From Albula goreensis (Eukaryota > Chordata > Actinopteri > Albuliformes > Albulidae), in the NCBI GenBank assembly GCA_022829145.1, contig CM040763.1:112842-176841 (forward strand): a stretch of DNA of 64,000 nt. Reading direction: 5' to 3'. Of the stretch, positions 1 through 12,945 are shown in pieces. How positions within the stretch are numbered: position 1 is the stretch's first letter; each line of letters opens with the position of its first letter. The notes under the pieces were generated by a model that was not told where the DNA came from, ran no database searches, and was given only the letters and a program-made list of their open reading frames with translations. A program made the translations under genes and the position numbers.

Positions 1-574
1 CTTTGATGTACATTTGTATGAATGAGGGGTTATTAGCTGAGATGTTTTCTACATTGGGGGCTGTGTGTTCAGGAGGCTCCATCTGAGAGGCTGGTGATGA
101 GGGCCATCTCCTGTTGTTTACTCTCTGCCCTGATGGCCTGGTGAGAGGCAGGTGAAGGAGGGGCCAGGACTCCCATAATCTCGTCTGTGTTCTGTGTGTG
201 TATAATCTCCTCTGTGCAGCTCCCTGGGTCTGGCATTGGGGGAGTTAATCTGGTTTCCCTTGGAGGGGGACAGCACCATGCAGGGGGGAGGAGTCTCAGA
301 ACACTGGGCAGATCCTTCCCTAACCTTGCAGAAATAAGATAGGAAGGGAAGAACAGAGAGGGGAGACATCGGTGTTCTGCTGCAGCACTATCTCTGCAGA
401 ACTGGCTTCTGAATTGTGTTTGTTTTGGTGAGGAAGAAGAAGCAGGGAGAAAGGGTTGTGAAGAGAAAGAGTAAGTAAGTTTTTGGACAGTAACCATGGC
501 AATTGTCCTTCAAGGCAGGACTTTGAAATGACAGATTTCTGCTAATGGGACACGAGACAGCAGTGTAAGTACCA

Positions 575-1345
575 CAGACAGCTACTGTTACTCACATTGT
601 ACCGCTCATAGCTACTGTTACTCACAGTGTACCCGCTCATAGCTACTGTTACTCACAGTGTACCTGCTCATAGCTACTGTTACTCACAGTGTACCAATCA
701 CAGCTACTGTTACTCACAGTGTACCACATATACTGTTATTCACAGTGTGCCACACACAGCTACTGCTTACTCACAGTGTGAATACGCACAGCTATGGTTA
801 CTCAGTGTAATACACACAGCTACTGTTACTCACACTGAATACACACACAGCTATGGTTACAGTGTGAATACACACAGCCACTGTTACTCACAGTGTAACG
901 CTCATAGCCACTGTTACTCACAGTGTAATATACACAGCCACTGTTACTCAGTAATGAATACACACAGCTACTGTCACTTACCACTCATAGCGACTGTGAA
1001 TACAATCACAGCTATTCACAGTGTATTGCTTACATATACTGTTATTCACAATGTGCTACACACAGCTATGGTTACTCAGTATGAATACACACAGCTATGG
1101 TTACTCAGTGTGAATACACACAGCTATGGTTACTCAGTATGAATACACACAGCTATGGTTACTCAGTGTGAATACACACAGCTATGGTTACTCAGTGTGA
1201 ATATACACAGCTATGGTTACTCAGTATGAATACACACAGCTATGGTTACTCAGTGTGAATACACACAGCTATGGTTACTCAGTGTGAATACACACAGCTA
1301 TGGTTACTCAGTGTGAATATACACAGCTATGGTTACAGTGTGCCA
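575..1345. repeat. minisatellite, ~29-bp unit
   Basis: Core AGCTATGGTTACTCAGTGTG with ATACACAC spacer; the 5' part (AGCTACTGTTACTCACAGTG) is more diverged. Open frames here are repeat artefacts. Confidence 0.9.
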
Positions 1346-1995
1346 CATTCAGCTTATTACTGATCATTTTTATAAAAGAACTCAATTGTTCAGCAGCTGC
1401 CTTTTCTTAAGGTTTCAAATGAAATGTACTTTGATGTAGGTACATTTTAAGAATGCTTGGTTCCAGGTCTCTCAGGTAATGGGTATATGACAGGAATATA
1501 TGACAAGATTCAGGAACAATTCCTTCTAAGGGTAAAATTGACCAAACTAGGTTTCCAGAGGAGAGGGAACAGCCTCTGGTATAGGACCCAGAAGACATGT
1601 GGCATAATTGGAAGCTATTATAAGCCTGATCTGTAAGACTAAATTAATTTAACCCATTTTTGTTCTAGTCGTTGCATTTCTGTTTTTTAAATGATTAGGT
1701 GCTTAATTGTGAATGTGTTTTATCCCAACAATTTTTAAATTAAAATGTCATCAAATAATTGCTGGTCAGTGAAAGTGGGATCACTGCAGTCAGTCAAGCA
1801 ACTGCATCAAAGTAGAATTTATCAGGTTGATCTTGCGTGCTTTCTCTTGCACTCATAGTTCTATAGTGGATGTTTTAATCTTTTTTCTGTGGGTGAAGGC
1901 TGTCATTTGGGGAGGTTTCAGTCACATCTCTGCTATGTTCACTTTTGGCATGCAGTGATTTTATTCTATGTGCCCCTGTCAGTTTGTCCTACTTG

Positions 1996-2262
1996 TGTGC
2001 TCCTCAGAGAGGGGCAGGAGTGCAGGTGTGCTCCTCAGAGAGGGGCAGGGGTGCAGGTGTGCTCCAGGTGTGCTCAGAGAGGGGCAGGAGTGCAGGTGTG
2101 CTCCTCAGAGAGGGGCAGGAGTGCAGGTGTGCTCCTCAGAGAGGGAGCAGGTGTGCTCCTCAGAGAGGGGCAGGAGTGCAGGTGTGCTCCTCAGAGAGGG
2201 GCAGGTGTGCAGGTGTGCTCCTCAGAGAGGGAGCAGGTGTGCTCCTCAGAGAGGGGGCAGAC
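1996..2262. repeat. minisatellite, ~31-bp unit
   Basis: About eight copies with core GTGTGCTCCTCAGAGAGGGG. Variant copies lack GAGTGCA. Confidence 0.9.
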
Positions 2263-2461
2263 AGGGCAAGGCCAGGAGTCCCACACTCAGATTCCTGTAG
2301 CTGTATAGAGTGAGCAACAGCAATGCAGCCCAGGGAGGTCATGGTTGGGGGCGTGTTGGGGGACATTTGAGGGGCTGGTAATTATTTTATATTTTTTGGA
2401 TTATTTTTCTTGTTACCCACAAAATATATCCCTAGGCTAGTATGTGGTTGCTCCAGGGGCT

Positions 2462-2652
2462 GCACCTTTTAACTGTGCAGCCCCCCAGCTTAGCTGCACA
2501 GTCACTCTGCAGTCCCCCAGCTTAGCTGCGCAGTCACTCTGCAGTCCCCCAGCTTAGCTGTGCAGTCACTCTGCAGTCCCCCAGCTTAGCTGCGCAGTCA
2601 CTCTGCAGTCCCCCAGCTTAGCTGCGCAGTCACTCTGCAGTCCCCCAGCTAT
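2462..2652. repeat. minisatellite, 32-bp unit
   Basis: About five to six copies with CCCCCAGCTTAGCTGCGCAG and CACTCTGCAGT. Confidence 0.9.
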
Positions 2653-3134
2653 TGACTTATTAATCTCCATTTCAGGAGCATCTTGAGTTATGTCATGGCA
2701 TTCTTGTATAGTTTCATAAAAAAACATCTCTGTTCAGAGATTTGTCCCTGTTCCACTGTGTAGATTGTTTGTGAGCAGTGAGGAAGCTGTCTGATTTTGC
2801 TGAGGTGCAGCCCTGGCTTACTCCAGTGTTGCCAGCGTGGAGGATATCATCGTTTCAAGTTCATGTCAAGGCGAGTTTATTTCCGTCTCATGCTCTTTCC
2901 TCAGCTCCACTTGTGTCCTTAAAACCTTCAATTATCCCCAGCGGGTGGATCTTTCAGACAGACTCCATACCACTCATATTTCTGTAACTGCAGTCCTTCT
3001 GTCCAGGAGAAAAATCAGAGCACAGGAAGCCAGAACCAGCACTAAAAATAATGCTGTGCATGGTCTTCATGCACAATTTGCTTAGAAGTAACTTCCAGAC
3101 AAAGTGCAGCTTCTCACCAGACTTGGCATACCGC

Positions 3135-3140
3135 GTGTGT

Positions 3141-3234
<94 letters not shown>
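3135..3234. repeat. (TG)n microsatellite
   Basis: About 100 bp of nearly perfect GT dinucleotides. Confidence 0.97.
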
Positions 3235-3237
<3 letters not shown>

Positions 3238-3342
3238 TTTATAGCTACCGCTGCAGTCGTCAGGGTTACACAGTGTGCTCCAGTCTCACACTGCAGTCAC
3301 TAAGTTTATGCTGTGGGAGCCTCTCACTCACACACTGCAGTT

Positions 3343-4450
3343 ACAGTAGATGCAGGGAAACTGTGTGCAGTTATAGTAACTGCAGTTACAGTAGATGCAG
3401 GGAAACTGTGTGCAGTTATAGTAACTGCAGTTACAGTGGATGCAGGGAAACTGTGTGCAGTTATAGTAACTGCAGTTACAGTGGATGCAGTTACAGTGAA
3501 ACTGTGTGCAGTTATAGTAGCTGCAGTTACAGTGGATGCAGGGAAACTGTGTGCAGTTATAGTAACTGCAGTTACAGTGGATGCAGGGAAACTGTGTGCA
3601 GTTATAGTAGCTGCAGTTACAGTGATGCAGGAAACTGTGTGCAGTTATAGTAACTGCAGTTACAGTATGATGTGTGTGCAGTTATAGTAACTGCAGTTAC
3701 AGTGGATGCAGGGAATAGTAACTGTGTGCAGTTATAGTAGCTGCAGTTACAGTAGATGCAGTGGATGAAACTGTGTGCAGTTATAGTAGCTGCAGTTACA
3801 GTGGATGCAGGAAACTGTGTGCAGTTAGTTACAGTGGATGCAGAGAAACTGTGTGCAGTTATAGTAGCTGCAGTTACAGTGGATGCAGGGAAACTGTGTG
3901 CAGTTATAGTAACTGCAGTTACAGTGGATGCAGGGAAACTGTGTGCAGTTATAGTAACTGCAGTTACAGTGGATGCAGGGAAACTGTGTGCAGTTATAGT
4001 AACTGCAGTTACAGTGGATGCAGGGAAACTGTGTGCAGTTATAGTAGCTGCAGTTACAGTGGATGCAGGGAAACTGTGTGCAGTTATAGTAACTGCAGTT
4101 ACAGTAGATGCAGGGAAACTGTGTGCAGTTATAGTAGCTGCAGTTACAGTAGATGCAGGGAAACTGTGTGCAGTTATAGTAACTGCAGTTACAGTGGATG
4201 CAGGGAAACTGTGTGCAGTTATAGTAACTGCAGTTACAGTGGATGCAGGGAAACTGTGTGCAGTTATAGTAGCTGCAGTTACAGTAGATGCAGAGAAACT
4301 GTGTGCAGTTATAGTAGCTGCAGTTACAGTGGATGCAGGGAAACTGTGTGCAGTTATAGTAGCTGCAGTTACAGTAGATGCAGGGAAACTGTGTGCAGTT
4401 ATAGTAGCTGCAGTTACCGTAGATGCAGGGAAACTGTGTGCAGGAGCACA
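3343..4450. repeat. minisatellite, 45-bp unit, ~24 copies
   Basis: Core GTTATAGTAACTGCAGTTAC then AGTGGATGCAGGGAAACTG. Two main variants (GTAACTGCAG and GTAGCTGCAG) are interspersed. The unit is a multiple of three, so five frames on both strands stay open; no coding evidence. Confidence 0.95.
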
Positions 4451-5147
4451 GTGACTCATGCAGGAAAAAGTCCCAGCTGAGTGGTTGCTGTCTAATAAAG
4501 CTTAGAAGCACTACCTAAATCAGCTTAGAACCTCCACACAGTCTATGGTCACAAAAACACAGCACATAAAGACACACATGTGTTTATATATGAATGTATC
4601 TTACATATATATGTATATATGTATGTATGTTTATTGCGGAGAGGAGTACACATTGTTTGTACATCAGGACACAACCCCACCATCCCCTCCTGATCGTATC
4701 AGCGGAGGCAGGGGCTGTGCTTGTGCTCTGCTCTGTGTTCACTGACTGACTGGCAAGTACGGCAGATATTAGTCACCAAAAACATTGGAAATCTAAACAA
4801 TTACCTTTTCCTGAAGTCACTAGGTTTGTTAGGAGGCTGTTTAAATAAAACTGCTAAAATTATTTCAAAAGTCATTAACTAATAATCTAACTTGGAAACC
4901 GCACTCCCCACACCTTGTCACAATAGCCTGCTCTGATTGCTTCAGACCCAAAAGATGAGTTCACCCCCCACTTTTTGTATTCAGTGGAAAAAGTTTGCTG
5001 AAAGTAAGATTCTCAGGGATGTCTGGCTGTGAGTGAAAGTCTCCATAAACCCTTTGTCTCACCAGCTATTTATTCTCACCATCATGATGTTGGAAAGAAA
5101 ACATTGATTGGGCCCACAGCGCTGTACAGCTGCTCTGAAGAGGCCCC

Positions 5148-6636
5148 ACAAACAGCCAGGGAAAGGACAGGCAAGTACATACAGCCAGGGAAAGGGCAGG
5201 CTAATACAAACAGCCAGGGAAAGGGCAGGCTAGTACAAACAGCCAGGGAAAGGGCAGGCTCAGTACATACTGCCAGGGAAAGGACAGGCTCAGTACATAC
5301 AGCCAGGGAAAGGACAGGCTCAGTACATACAGCCAGGGAAAGGGCAGGCTAGTACAAACAGCCAGGGAAAGGGCAGGCTCAGTACAAACAGCCAAGGAAA
5401 GGACAGGCTAGTACATACAGCCAGGGAAAGGACAGGCTAGTACAAACAGCCAGGGAAAGGACAGGCTAGTACATACAGCCAGGGAAAGGACAGGCACAGT
5501 AAAAACAGCCAGGGAAAGGACAGGCTAGTACATACAGCTAGGGAAAGGACAGGCTAGTACGTACAGCCAAGGAAAGGACAGGTAAGTACATACAGCCAGG
5601 GAAAGGACAGGCAAGTACATACAGCCAGGGAAAGGACAGGCTCAGTACATACAGCCAGGGAACAGCCAGGGAAAGGACAGGCAAGTACATACAGCCAGGA
5701 AAGGGCAGGCTAATACAAACAGCCAGGGAAAGGGCAGGCTAGTACAAACAGCCAGGGAAAGGGCAGGCTCAGTACATACTGCCAGGGAAAGGACAGGCTC
5801 AGTACATACAGCCAGGGAAAGGACAGGCTCAGTACATACAGCCAGGGAAAGGGCAGGCCAAACAGGGGAAAGGGCAGGCTCAGTACAAACAGCCAAGGAA
5901 AGGACAGGCTAGTACATACAGCCAGGGAAAGGACAGGCTAGTACAAACAGCCAGGGAAAGGACAGGCTAGTACATACAGCCAGGGAAAGGACAGGCACAG
6001 TACAAACAGCCAGGAAAGGACAGGCTAGTACATACAGCTAGGGAAAGGACAGGCTAGTACGTACAGCCAAGGAAAGGACAGGTAAGTACATACAGCCAGG
6101 GAAAGGACAGGCAAGTACATACAGCCAGGGAAAGGGCAGGCTAGTACATACAGCCAGGGAAAGGGCAGGCTCAGTACATACAGCCAGGGAAAGGACAGGC
6201 TAGTACATACTGCCAGGGAAAGGACAGGCTCAGTACATACAGCCAGGGAAAGGGCAGGCTCAGTACAAACAGCCAGGGAAAGGACAGGCTAGTACAAACA
6301 GCCAGGGAAAGGACAGGCTAGTACAAACAGCCAGGGAAAGGACAGGCTAGTACATACAGCCAGGGAAAGGACAGGCACAGTACAAACAGCCAGGGAAAGG
6401 ACAGGCTAGTACATACAGCTAGGGAAAGGACAGGCTAGTACGTACAGCCAAGGAAAGGACAGGCAAGTACATACAGCCAGGGAAAGGGCAGGCTAGTACA
6501 TACAGCCAGGGAAAGGGCAGGCTCAGTACATACAGCCAGGGAAAGGACAGGCTAGTACATACTGCCAGGGAAAGGACAGGCTCAGTACATACAGCCAGGG
6601 AAAGGACAGGCTAGTACAAACAGCCAGAGAAAGGGC
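5148..6636. repeat. minisatellite, ~28-bp unit with higher-order structure
   Basis: About fifty copies with core CAGCCAGGGAAAGGACAGGC and TAGTACATA or TCAGTACATA spacers. Marker variants (CAGCTAGGG, TAATACAAA, TACTGCCAGG) recur in the same order, about 500-510 bp apart, then again after about 380 bp. Confidence 0.95.
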
Positions 6637-6662
6637 TGTGCTAAACAGAGGAAGTGTTAAAA

Positions 6663-6930
6663 GAGCATTGTGGGATTGTTAGGGCAGTGTTGGAGCAGCA
6701 GAAGGGCAGCATTAGTGCATTGTTAGGGTATTGACAGGGCAGTGTTAGGGCATTGTTAGGGCAGTGTTGTTAGGGAAGTGTTAGGGGTGTGTAAGGGCAG
6801 TGTTAGAGCAGTGTTAGGGAAGCGTTAAAACATTGTTAGGGCAGTGTTAGGGGACTGTTATGTCAATGTTACAGCAGTTAGGCCAGCCTTAGAGCACTGT
6901 TGGGGAAGTAGTAGGGTGGTGTTCAAACCT
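6663..6930. repeat. degenerate ~12-bp GTTAGGGCAGTG repeat
   Basis: Irregular GTTAGGGCAGT and CATTGTTAGGG blocks. Confidence 0.7.
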
Positions 6931-7894
6931 CTGTAAAGGCCCCTCAAAGCCTTTTCTACTCCAACCACAGAGTTTGTTTGAATGTGTGTGTAACTGCAGC
7001 TTCTGGGTAATGTTTTTTTTTTTTTTTTTTTAGAAATGTAAAGATTTCATCTTGACAGGCTTATTATATATAACAAAAATGTTAAAACTTTGCATTCTTC
7101 ATTTTTTATTAATCAAGTTTTTCATTAGGAAACAAAGCTCATGGAGTCACCTTGAATCCACACTTCCTTAACAGATGTAACATGCAGCACACCTGCTAAG
7201 TCCACCTCACACCTGCCATGCCAGGGGTGCATGCTCAGGACTCAGGAGCCTCTAAGCAGTTGACCTTGTGACAGCCCATAATCCCCCCAGCTCATCTCAG
7301 ACCCTTATATGTCATACCTTTACCTGCCATATGAGGGACACAGACATATGATAATGCAAAAATATGATACAATATTTATTTGTTAAACCTACAGTATATA
7401 CATTAAAATAAATACTTGTATTTGTATCCTTGTATCCTCCTACCACCTTTTGCTTATTTATTTCTGTGAGCATTGTAAATCTTTCTTTGCTGGTTGCATT
7501 GTAATATAACAGAATGGCAGTACCCTTCCTCTCCTAGAAGAATGTGTTCGAGTATCTCCTCTGGCTCTGTCTGCCAGTGTTGGTGGGACTTGATGGCAAG
7601 GCTATGCTCACCAAGCCTGTGCCCTGTCAGCATTTTCTGAGTGTTGAATTTTCACTAGATATTTAATTTTCACTGCACTGTCACAGCATATACTCTGTTT
7701 AGTATCAAGGAGCGCACGAAACATGGGTTTAGATTCAAAAAGTTGTTTCTTTGTTGATTCAGAAAGTTACGCAGGTCGGCATATTTTTTATGGTAATCAT
7801 GCAAACTTCAGAAACATCGCCTTTTAGATACTAGGTGAACTTCATCCTTAGGACCTGTAGAAAAAACCTAACTCACTGCTGTAATTTTGACTGT
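6931..7894. other. unique AT-rich sequence, no gene seen
   Basis: Includes a 19-bp T run near 7013. No open frame or RNA gene recognised. Confidence 0.6.
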
Positions 7895-8221
7895 ACTACG
7901 GCCCAATTAAACGTCATTGCCGTGGGAGCCAATCAAATTACACTGCGGAAGGGGTACGTTGATACTATAGTGAATTCCAAACGCGGTTTCAGGTGCCTAC
8001 AAGCTTGAGCCAAAGAATGTGTTTGAGCACGCCTGCTTGACCTGACAAAGATCGAGGGTTTTGCATACATATAAATAGTTGCAGTACATTTTGGTATTTA
8101 TGGTAAAATGTGGCTTTTGGCAAAAATGGTACACTGAGGATTATACTCTGGCGCAAGTATTATGAAGATCGACCCAAACTCTACACTGGACTTTTCCACA
8201 GTCAGGAGCACACTGCAAAAG
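7895..8221 (+). promoter_or_regulatory. candidate mical3 promoter and non-coding first exon
   Basis: A unique, comparatively CpG-containing stretch (continuing to about 8900) amid repeat arrays. It has CCAAT motifs near 7903 and 7930, TATAAATA at 8070, and about 150 bases later CAAAAG|GTAAGA, a strong donor starting at 8222. That is the layout expected for a promoter and 5' exon of the gene whose first coding acceptor is at 15644. Inference only; no transcript evidence. Confidence 0.3.
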
Positions 8222-9362
8222 GTAAGATTTTTCGCAAATTTGATGTCAGACTTAGAACGTTTTACACTAAGGTAATGTAAATATTTATACGTCAGTGAAA
8301 ATATCCCTATTGCTCTGTTGTTCACATCCTACCTATGTCTGCAATAAGAAGAAATGTTCTCATTGTCAGTTACCTAAGATACAATGATATGCAGCTAACA
8401 TGAGTAGCTGTACACCAGTCAAACTATCGGTTTATAAGCAGAGAAATCAGCGATGGGAAACTACTGGCATTAAATACGTGGATATGTGCGACAGCACGTA
8501 GTTAAGTTAGCATTGTTAGCCAGCGTGCTTGGCGCCCTACAGCTGACTTGTTTGAAACGCTTACAGAAAAGAATCGGCGCATCAGTGTTCTAGTCGTGAC
8601 TACATTGCTGATTATTTTTAAACGTGACACGGTCGAAATCCGGTTTTAGGAGTTCCGGACTGTTTCCTATGCGAATTTAATCTGCGATTTTAGGTAGTCG
8701 AGCAAAGAGAGTTGGAAGTTCTGATTCATAGACTGAATTACTGTTCATTGTTTCTCTGGTGTGTACCTTAGCCTTACGATTTCGCCTTACGCCTCACTTT
8801 GATCGTTGTACTTCCTGCCACGCGTATGTAAGCGTTCTAACTTGTCTATGCAAGTTGATGTAGAAAGTAGTTTGTGTTTTAAATTTTTGTGGATCTGTAT
8901 GTGGAGCAGTGTGTAGAAAGCATTATGAAGCAAAAGATCTTAAGATATTTTTCTGGTCAGTGACAAAGTTTTTGTTTTCACTCTTGCCTCCATCGTATAC
9001 AAACAAGATATATAGGCATTTGTTTATCAACTAGGAATACTTACAGTGAGAAAGTCAAATTGAACATGTTAATGTTAAAATGAATGTCTTCATGTGTCTT
9101 AATGTATCATGCATAATATGGGTCTGTTTTCATAAAGCATCTCAGAACAGCTGTGCTGATCTAGTGTGTTTCCCCTGTCCATAAACTAACCTTATCTATA
9201 CTGAGCTAAAGGACAAAACTGATCACATATTAGGACCTGTATTCATTCAGCATCTCTGAGCCGGAGTGCTACTCTAAGAACAGCCAGCCCATTGCCAGAG
9301 CTGAAGATGACTGCGAGTGAACAACAGCCAGCACCAGTGCAAGACAAATCCCAGCTTCAGTT

Positions 9363-9905
9363 ACGGCACTGCAGAGAGGTTTCCGTCCTCAGCGCTGCCG
9401 AGAGGCTTCCGTAGTCAGCACTGCAGAGAGGTTTCCGTCCTCAGCACTGCCGAGAGGTTTCCGTCCTCAGGGCTGCAGAGAGGCTTCCGTCCTCAGCACT
9501 GCCGAGAGGTTTCCGTCCTCAGCGCTGCAGAGAGGCTTCCGTCCTCAGCACTGCAGAGAGGTTTCTGTCCTCAGCGCTGCAGAGAGGCTTCCGTCCTCAG
9601 CGCTGCAGAGAGGTTTCCGTCCTCAGCACTGCCGAGAGGCTTCCGTCCTCAGCACAGCAGAGAGGCTTCCGTCCTCAGCGCTGCAGAGAGACTTCTGTCC
9701 TCAGCACAGCAGAGAGGCTTCCGTCCTCAGCACAACAGAGAGGTTTCCGTCCTCAGCACTGCAGAGAGGCTTCCGTCCTCAGCACTGCCGAGAGGTTTCC
9801 GTCCTCAGCGCTGCAGAGAGGCTTCCGTCCTCAGCACTGCCAAGAGGTTTCCGTCCTCAGCGCTGCAGAGAGGCTTCCGTCCTCAGCGCTGCAGAGAGGC
9901 TCAGC
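9363..9905. repeat. minisatellite, 26-bp unit, ~20 copies
   Basis: Core AGAGAGGCTTCCGTCCTCAG with GCRCTGC or GCACAGC ends. A 256-codon frame across it is produced by the repeat. Confidence 0.93.
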
Positions 9906-10766
9906 AAAGAGGCATACATCCTTCCATGCTTTCTAGAAGTTGTAAACTTGTAAAAGTTGTTTCAGCCTTGGATGGGCAAAATATCTTAAACATCTGTTCT
10001 AAATGCAGGAACAGCTTCCTCCTAAATCTTTTTTTAACTAAAGCTGTTTTCAACAGCTTGATGATCACTTGCTATGGTGGGCTTTGATTGGAATTAAGAC
10101 GCCTCACAGCTGATGGCCGAAAGCTCATTGAGCAGACTGAATGAATCACAGAACCCCTCCCACTATGTGATCTGTTACCTGCTACCTGTAGTGGTGTGCC
10201 AGACATTTGTGACTGAATAGTGAGGAATGTATTTAATGAAAACACATGCACTCCAGTCATTGTTACTGAGGCGTACCAAGACATTACAAGCAAAGCTGCC
10301 CCAAGCTTTCTTTCATTTCATTGCTATCGCAACTATCTTTGGAACATTCCTGGGCTGCTTTTATATTTTGACATCATACTGGAAGGAGCCATCTCTACCT
10401 ATGACCAGCTTGTGTTGTTCCCTGCTCCAGTGAGTCTATAACACCTATTTCACATTGAACTATCTGTACCCGTCCTGAAAGAGCTGTAGTTGAAGGTGCC
10501 CTTGGGCCCCATAACATTGTTTGATGGAAAATTGTGAGAGAGAGAGAGAGAGAGAGAGAAAAACAGGAGGGGGGAGGAAGGGAAGGGGACTTTCCTCTGT
10601 GACCCATCCCTCTTCCTGGATTGAGTTGCCAGAAAGCAGGCCTCTGCTACATCACCCTTGCAGAAACACTGCAAAAAGGGTGCACGATTAACCCTACCAC
10701 TGCTCTCCATTACCAGCCTCAAGTTAAGTATGGTAGCTGTAGCAATCAGCCCAGTACAGTTTCGTT

Positions 10767-10968
10767 GGCTCTAGGTTAGCCTGGTATAGTATCGCTAGCT
10801 GTAGCTTAGTCTGGTATAGTATCGCTAGCTGTAGCTTAGTCTGGTATAGTATCGCTAGCTGTAGCTTAGTCTGGTATAGTATCGCTAGCTGTAGCTTAGT
10901 CTGGTACAGTATCGCTAGCTGTAGCTTAGTCTGGTACAGTATTGCTGGCTTTAGGTTAGCCTTGTACA
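10767..10968. repeat. minisatellite, 30-bp unit, ~6 copies
   Basis: Core CTTAGTCTGGTATAGTATCG with CTAGCTGTAG; outer copies diverged. Confidence 0.9.
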
Positions 10969-11261
10969 GTAGAGTCTGTGATTGAGCTGTGACTGATATT
11001 CTGTGTGTCACCACATCTCTCAGGATAAGATATACAAGCCTGTCATAAATTCCCCAGACAAGCAGACTGCTGCGTTTCCTGATATTACATCCTGGGGTTG
11101 AGGGAGGAAATAGGTTAGTGAGGGAGAGGAACGGGGAAAGGGAGAGGAAACAGAACACAGAGTACTAACAAGAGAGCCTTAGGAAGAAGAGAGCACAGAC
11201 TGCCCTGGTGTGTACTGAAGCAGGGAGTTCACTACTGCCTGTCCTCTCTAATGAGTGTACT

Positions 11262-12005
11262 GCTTTAGCACAGACTGTACTGTAGCACAGAGCACTGCTT
11301 TAGCACAGACTATACTGTAGCACAGAGCACTGCTTTAGCACAGACTGTACTGTAGCACAGAGCACTGAGCACAGAGCACTGCTTTAGCACAGACTGTACT
11401 GTAGCACAGAGCACTGCTTTAGCACAGACTGTACTGTAGCACAGAGCACTGCTTTAGCACAGACTGTACTGTAGCACAGAGCACTGCTTTAGCACAGACT
11501 GTACTGTAGCACAGAGCACTGCTTTAGCACAGACTATACTGTAGCACAGAGCACTGCTTTAGCACAGAGCACTGCATTAGCTCCTGTACTGTAGCACAGA
11601 GCACTGCTTTAGCACAGACTGTACTGTAGCACAGAGCACTGCTTTAGCACAGACTGTACTGTAGCACAGAGCACTGCTTTAGCACAGACTGTACTGTAGC
11701 ACAGAGCACTGCTGTGTCACAGACTGTACTGTAGCACAGAGCACTGCTTTAGCACAGAGCACTGCTGTGTCACAGACTGTACAGTAGCACAGAGCACTGC
11801 TGTGTCACAGACTGTACTGTAGCACAGAGCACTGCTTTAGCACAGAGCACTGCTGTGTCACAGACTGTACTGTAGCACAGAGCACTGCCGTAGCGCAGAC
11901 TGTACTGTAGCACAGAGCAGTGCTGTGTCACAGACTGTACTGTAGCACAGAGCAGTGCTGTGTCACAGACTGTACTGTAGCACAGAGCACTGCTTTAGCA
12001 CAGAG
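11262..12005. repeat. minisatellite, 35-bp unit, ~20 copies
   Basis: Core CAGACTGTACTGTAGCACAG with AGCACTGCTTTAG; GCTGTGTCA variants cluster at the 3' end. Confidence 0.93.
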
Positions 12006-12364
12006 TGTCCTGTAGTTGAACATGTGCAGCCATGTCCATACACCCCCGCCAAAGAAGGAAAATTTGTTTGTTTTAAACACGCTATTTATAAAATATATAG
12101 AGAGGAGGGAGAGTTTTATGCGAAGTCCACACTCCTGACTATGGGAATGTGGAACCGAGGTGTGAGTCACACTGTGTCACACAGTAGCCCTCCCTGTTCT
12201 GCATGTGTTTTTATAGCCTAGTGAACTGTTTAAATTACTCATGCAACCGTTTGTTTCTCTCATGCAGGGAAATATTTGGCCACTTTAAATCTATTTTAAA
12301 TTTGCATATTGTAATCAGATTTAAAAGGGTTTCAGTAGCACCAAATACATGTTTCAGTTAAAGT

Positions 12365-12480
12365 AATGCCTGTTGGGACCTCCGATAGGGGCAAAGGCCA
12401 TTTGGGAGCATTAGCAAGGCAACAGTTGGCCCTGCCTTGCCGGGTATGGTAGGGGTGTCACTGGGAGCAGGTCGCCTAAC
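12365..12480 (+). mobile_element. SINE body fragment
   Basis: CAGTTGGCCCTGCC...GGGTATGGTAGGGGTGTCA resembles the 3' body of the SINE at 42351, without a recognisable tRNA head. Confidence 0.4.
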
Positions 12481-12484
12481 CCAG

Positions 12485-12790
12485 GGTCAGGGTTCATCTA
12501 TAATGCTAATGGTGACAAATGAGTGTACCAGGGTTAGGGTTAGTCTATAATGAAACTGATTAAGATTGAGTGTCCCAGGGTTAGGGTTAGTCTATAATGA
12601 AACTGATTAAGATTGAGTGTACCAGGGTTAGGGTTAGTCTATAATGAAACTGATTAAGATTGAGTGTCTCAGGGTTAGGGTTAGTCTATAATGAAACTGA
12701 TTAAGATTGAGTGTCCCAGGGTTAGGGTTAGTCTATAATGAAACTGATTAAGATTGAGTGTCCCAGGGTTAGGGTTAGTCTACAATGATA
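12485..12790. repeat. 47-bp minisatellite with telomere-like motif
   Basis: Six copies containing CAGGGTTAGGGTTAGTCTAT and AATGAAACTGATTAAGATTG. The GGGTTAGGGTTAG part is two vertebrate telomere repeats inside each unit. Confidence 0.9.
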
Positions 12791-12837
12791 ATGGTGAATT
12801 CCCCATAAAGTAACACCCCATGATAAGGAACAGGGGC

Positions 12838-12945
12838 TGCAGTGACTCAGTGTGTTTAGTGTGTGCAGTGACTCAGTGTGTTTAGTGTGTGCAGTGACTC
12901 AGTGTGTTTAGTGTGTGCAGTGACTCAGTGTGTTCAGTGTGTTTG
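12838..12945. repeat. minisatellite, 26-bp unit, 4 copies
   Basis: Core GCAGTGACTCAGTGTGTTTA. Nearly the same unit as the array at 17515-18045. Confidence 0.9.

Noticed and set aside
3617-4480. Several 230-280-codon frames on both strands
   Set aside because: They lie wholly in a 45-bp array; a repeat unit divisible by three without stops stays open in many frames at once.
5142-6636. CRISPR-like array of regular direct repeats
   Set aside because: There are no unique spacers: the whole unit is repeated, and the context is a vertebrate gene region.
9317-10087. 256-codon frame with FRPQHCREV repeats
   Set aside because: The 26-bp unit cycles through all three frames, each without a stop; it is a minisatellite.
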